Shown here piece by piece: positions 59,271 to 64,000 of a stretch of 64,000 nucleotides of DNA (position 1 is the first letter of the stretch; each line of letters begins with the position of its first letter). Below the pieces are notes generated by a model. It saw only the letters and a program-made list of their open reading frames with translations. It was not told where the DNA came from and did no database searches. The stretch is from Isoetes taiwanensis (taxonomy: Eukaryota; Streptophyta; Lycopodiopsida; Isoetales; Isoetaceae): positions 558,001-622,000 of the forward strand of contig JAJEKV010000084.1 in NCBI GenBank assembly GCA_021234155.1, given 5' to 3'. The position numbers and the translations under genes are program-made.

Positions 59271-60645
59271 TCATAACAGAAGCCCTTTTTCTTTATGTAC
59301 TTCTCGGTGCTTTGCCGTCATTTCCCGTATTGCGTCTGCCAGATCCCTCATTGTTTCTGGCCTTGTCATCATGGTGTGTACGGGCTGACCCCACCTTATA
59401 TCTCTGTACTTGTTCCTGATGCTTTCATATACCGGGCATTCATTTAGCATATGATTTTCATCTTCCACTTCCCCTCTGTCACAAATTCTGCATAACCGAT
59501 CCTCTCTCTCTATTCCCCGCCACCTGTTTTCAATTCTTAGGTCGTGGCTTCCCATTCTGAATTTTGCTAGGATATCCTTCCTGGCTTTTCCTAGTAGATT
59601 ATCCTGATACATCTGCTGCCCTATCTGCTGTCCCGGGTTGAATATTGTCATAAGCCATGTTGTCTTCGGCCCTGTGTGATTTTGCAACCAAGCTTGCGTG
59701 GCTTTGTTTGTCCATTCATCATTCCATTCTCCTTCACTAATGAGGTCACTCAGACTCATCCCCATTTTCCTTGTCCACATTGCTACATCCCTAAACCATC
59801 CGTTGCTCTCGATTATGTGGGTTTTCGCTGATTCACTGATCGCGATGCTTGCTGGCTTATTCGGTTTTCCACCTGCATTGTTCCTTATGAGATATCTGAT
59901 GGCCCTTTCCCATGCCCTTACTTCCATCGGTTTCTGCCCTGTCTCATATATTATAGTTGTTTGTGGTGTATTCGTTCTCAGCTTAAATTCTTGTTTATGC
60001 CATTGCCTGTAAATTCCTTCTTGCTTTTCCCATTTCTTCTCTGTCAGGCCCGGTCCCCAGACCTCTGCCCCATATAGCTGTGTAGTTGCAACTACTGCGC
60101 TGAACAGATAGCATTTGATTTCCCAGCTTATTATCCTGCTTCTGTTGCAGAAATTTTTCATATTGTAATAGCTTCCGATGGCTGTTTGGAATCTTGTATA
60201 TGCCCCTTTAGCCCATTTCCCTGTGCCGTGCGCATCGTATCCCAGATACATGTATTCTGTTGATTCTTCTAGTTCTGTTCCCAAGTATCTAAACGGTTTA
60301 TGTCTACTTTTGTGGCCGAAAAAGACTATTTTGGTTTTTGCGAGATTAACTGTCAGCCCTGTCTTTTCGCAGAAGTTTTCCAACAGTTTCGTTCTGTAAC
60401 CTGTGCATCCCCTTGTTCTTTGTGGCCATCATGCTCAGGTCATCTGCATATAGCATGATGGGTACTTTGGTGTCTCCTAGAATAGGAGCGTCTGTGTCCC
60501 CTTGCTGTTCTGCTATAAAATCCTGTAATGCATCTATGTATATTCCAAACAATGTGGGGGATAGTGGGCACCCCTGTTTGACCCCCGTGTCACAATCTAT
60601 CGCTTTCCCTTCTTCTTCCATTTTCGCATATACACTGGGCTTCTT
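59271..60645 (-). pseudogene. LINE reverse transcriptase, 3' half (copy B, 370-codon open frame)
   Basis: Segment 60645-60405 carries KQGCPLSPTLFGIYIDALQD and MLYADDLSMM. A one-base shift near 60415 leads into an open frame 60383-59271: FCEKTGLTVNLAKTKIVFFG, TQLYGAEVWGPGLTEKKW, a long connection region, then the C-terminal knuckle LCRICDRGEVEDENHMLNEC near 59440-59500 and the end KEKGLLL. This is a plant LINE polymerase palm, thumb and C-terminus. The 5' half is not in this copy's visible part. The open frame argues that copy B, not copy A, has the correct bases at the many CTG/CAG sites where they differ. Confidence 0.9.
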
Positions 60646-63600
60646 CTAGTGGATTTAAATTGAGAACATCTAAAGGAAAACAATGCTTCTGATGTGTAAT
60701 TTTGGGTTTGTGTTTAATTGAGGACCTTGAATGTGGGGATGTTAATAATGATATTGGCCTTTATTTGACCATATAGATTATGTCCAAACATTTTATTAGA
60801 GAAAATTCTCTTCGAGTACGATGGTAGATCTTCCATGTAAGTTTATGACCTACATTTGAGGTTGAATATGGTTTAGCATATCAACATGCAACTTGATGAG
60901 AAGTAATTTGACTTTGAAACAATAAACTTGTTTAAAGCAGATGGCCATAAGTGGAGGCTTGATATATCGCCTTACACTTGTTAATGTAGTTAAATCTAAA
61001 ACATTTTTAAATGTAGCTATTTAGTATGTAAATATATTGGACATATTGTCTCATCTCAATCATAATAGAGAATTAGAAGCCTCTTTGTATACTATTTTAT
61101 TGAACGCATGAATATGGAAAATAGAAATTTCTATTTGCATAGATCAACAACATACTATCAACAACGGACTCTGCAATAGAACAATGCTTTGTACTAAATA
61201 TCACATCTGCAACTAAACACCATTTTGCTGAGGCAACATACAGGTCGCAGAGGTGGTAATAAAGATGTTCGTTTGAGAAAAAAAAAAAAGGAATACCTTC
61301 ACAAGCAAGTTTCTCATGTAAATCTTGGCCTCAAGTTTTGTCAAAAATCCCGACCCATTTTGAAGTAAAAGTTGTGACAGATCAAAAATACAATGAAAAT
61401 GACTTCCTTACAGTAGCTAGCAGAGGATTTAACAGCTTCCAAAATTAATGTGGAGGGGAATACCCTATGGTAGCCAACAACCATTGATGCACGTAAGATC
61501 TATAGATACTCTCGGAGTTATTCTTCCCTATCACATTGTGTAACTGTATAGGCCACACTATATAGACCTATCCCTTGACTTCATCACATGTGCTTCATAC
61601 TCTACTCCGCCTAACATGGCAGTACTTATCTAGATTCACATTTTAGTGCTTTGCTTCAAGGTCTTTCAAAGTCATGTATCAGATACATTGACCGACGTGA
61701 TTCCAAAAGATGTATGTCTTAGAACCATATGGTTTTTGTGATTCCATTCACCTGCGAAAAGCTAGAAATATGAATATCAAATGGCTAGGTTAGCTTGCAT
61801 CATAAGTATCCTGAAAGTAAAAAAAACTTGATAAACAAAAAAATCTGGAGATGCTGCATCAATTTGTATTAATTTCTAGTTGCTAGCTTGGTCCTGTTCT
61901 ATTTGAAGGATGGTTTAAAAATAGCACAAGCTTGGGTATAATTTAAAGAAAAGGCAAGGATAATGTATGACCTGCCTTATATAAATAGTCTGCATCAAAG
62001 ACAAGCTATGATTTTGCGAATTTTGCATACCTGCTGCACAAAGATTTAGAAATGCATAAAAAGGATCCATAAGAAGTTGTATAAGGCGAACCACCTAGAA
62101 GAACTTCAAAATAAATGCTCCATTAATCCAGGAAAATAAATAGTAGACGATGAGAATTGTGCAACCAAATATACAGCCTGCAAAAAAGAGAGTAAGAGAA
62201 AGTAGGATAAGTATATCCGAGGGACTGACTGCATGTCAGTTTAGACGGAACCTCCAAAACAGAAGAAAAACCAAGACGAAAAAATTATCTCTCTTTTGCA
62301 AATAATCAACTTCCCCTGTGCAGAATGTTAAGATAACCGCATCGAACCCGCCCTTTGTACGCTTTCAAAGTTAAAAGAAACGAACCAAAAGCTAAGCATC
62401 TGCCATACTACATATTATCTTTCAAGCTCCATTCTGGCTATGCGAACCAAATATGCACATTTGCTGAGGACTGCAAAGACAAGCAAAATAGTATCATATG
62501 TTTAAAAATGTAGGGGCACATAGGTTATCTGTTTCATTGCTTTTAATCTCCTTATCTGCTGCCAGCCATGCGATGCTGAAGAGTAAATGCTGGGTGTTTT
62601 GCCACTTTGTAGATTTTAGGGATAACTAAAGAGGAATCGAATGAGTTATATATTTGAGTCAAATATGACATGGAAAGATCCTTAAGAACCTCAAAAAAAC
62701 AATTAATGTTCATTGCTACAGCAATCATATCAGCATAGAGAAATCGAAGATTGCAATCTTAAATTATTGGAGGAGTCTTACCTTGTAGAAAACTGTATTT
62801 ATGCAACTTTTGAAGGAGACAAAATAGCCAAAGATGTGCTACAAGTAGTAATGCAATTGGGTAATGTAATAATCATCCAAATCAAAGTTCCAATTGGAAG
62901 TGATGAGACAATTGATTGGATAAATAACATCATGCCATGAATCTACATTGGGACACCATTTGTTCACTCTAATAGACAGTCTCAAAGAACCATGCAAAAC
63001 ATGCAAAATAAAGCAAACTTTTAAACACAGAAGAACAGGGATATGAGGCAAGAGGTGCGGGCATTTTGCATCTGAGATTCTTACCTCAATTTGATATGTG
63101 CTGCATTTGGATACTGCACATTGAATGGGCAGATGATCCGAAGCTAAATTGCGCGATGTAAAGCAAGGTACATAATGAATATGCATCACTCTCTTCATCC
63201 TGAAAGGTCCTGGTCCTTTGCTTGCCTGTCGGACATAGCCAAATGATCAGCGAAGGCATAATTGTGGCAAAACCGGTCCCGTTGCTCGCCCTGTGGCAAA
63301 GTTGAATTCAGCATCCCAAATCATAGCTAATGATACAAAAACTCAAGAAAGCATAGAGGAAATCCATACGTCAAATAAAGAACAACCAGGTAGGCAGTCG
63401 ACAACCTGAAAGTCCAAAACCAGTTATCCTTGAGAGGAAGAAGCCAATAGCCTTATGACTTGACACGCCCACCGATCTGCTAAGAATAAACCTGAGGCAA
63501 ATCAAATAGAAGTTGTGATGGATGAACCCTTCAACAGTCTCAAGATCATCCAAATCCTCAGTGGCAAGCTCTTCATCAACGCACTTAAAGCTTTCACGAA

Positions 63601-63780
63601 TCTAGTAGTCACGAAATATAGGGCTTATCTGTATTAAATTCCATGAATCTAGTAATTACGAAATACAGGGCTTATCTGAATTATCAGTGGCCATATGCAT
63701 TTTGGGCACAAAGAGGGGTGCATTTGGGTTCACAGACGAAGTAATAGGTGTCTTTACAACCACTTTTCAAGAACCCTAAC
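60646..63780. other. Mostly non-coding segment (copy B)
   Basis: Equivalent to 46095-49242. Identical over 60646 to about 62000, clearly more diverged from about 62190 to 63190, and near-identical again after that. Confidence 0.6.
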
Positions 63781-63930
63781 CTTTCTCAAGAACTGCTCCC
63801 ATGAAATAGGCAAACTTTTGGCTGGCATGGAGATGTTGCTCAGATGTTCCTCGGCAACGGAAGCATCTCCGGTATCGTTCTCAAATCGATTAGCAGGCAT
63901 AAGCGCAAAAATGTGCCCTTTCAAAGACAT
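63781..63930 (-). CDS. Possible first exon of an unrecognised gene (copy B)
   Basis: Same fifty codons and donor as 49243-49392, without change in the visible sequence. Confidence 0.3.
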
Positions 63931-64000
63931 AATTGGGCGGAAACAATAATCAACGTGGCAATACCTAACTTTAAAAACTAATCTAGACCATTAGTTCACA

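Larger units (their letters stand above)
50962..64000. repeat. 16.49-kb tandem duplication, copy B (runs off the window)
   Basis: Corresponds to 34473 to about 49461 of copy A, minus a 1,903-bp segment (A 39661-41563) missing at 56125. Confidence 0.93.

Overview
The window looks like nuclear DNA of a land plant with a large, repeat-rich genome. It holds one clear intron-containing plant gene (an APE1L-type AP endonuclease), pieces of the plant families PLATZ, 3-ketoacyl-CoA synthase and PPR, several LINE families, a tRNA-derived SINE and Ty3/gypsy remnants. A non-seed vascular plant such as a fern is plausible from the style of the repeats, but the sequence alone does not prove it.

Layout. 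0.15-4.4 kb: five exons of an APE1L gene on the minus strand; its 3' exons lie beyond the left edge. 4.6-4.9 kb: SINE. 5.1-5.9 kb: intronless PLATZ copy abutting a KCS fragment in the same frame. 9.2-14.7 kb: the most unusual locus. A 1,532-bp LTR with an initiator-Met primer binding site is followed, in the same orientation, by a two-gene cassette. The first gene encodes a giant histone H3-like protein: its first residues copy the H3 tail tip (MARTKQTAR), about 335 unrelated residues follow, then a full H3 fold, all in one frame broken by a single TAG. The second gene is an unrecognised decayed reading frame. Each gene is preceded by the same module: two 67-bp foldback hairpins about 200 bp apart, a TATAAATAG box and a shared 16-bp leader motif.

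17.3-18.6 kb: 3' part of a LINE. 19.8-23.4 kb: unrecognised multi-exon gene on the minus strand with an internal 502-bp tandem duplication, followed by an array of GC-rich palindromes (23.66-24.04 kb). 24.6-27.2 kb: an unrecognised protein remnant and a gag remnant.

27.2-64 kb is built from serial tandem duplications. A 3.57-kb piece of a minus-strand gypsy pol, already carrying a LINE-derived insertion, is present twice (27.2-30.76 and 30.77-34.3 kb). A 16.49-kb unit starting inside the same gypsy element (gag, promoter with a heat-shock-element-like site, LINE tail, GATA microsatellite, PPR pseudogene, LINE 3' half, possible gene exons, LINE 5' half) runs from 34.47 to 50.96 kb and is repeated from 50.96 kb to the end of the window. 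The copies are identical over long stretches, yet differ in dense clusters at CTG/CAG/CCG/CGG trinucleotides. That suggests consensus error at methylated cytosines, or a falsely duplicated assembly, as much as real divergence.

Only the APE1L gene has the look of an intact host gene. The H3-like cassette is the candidate for an undescribed system: a mobile-element-associated H3 that keeps the reader-binding tail tip and the nucleosomal fold but has lost the tail lysines used for silencing.
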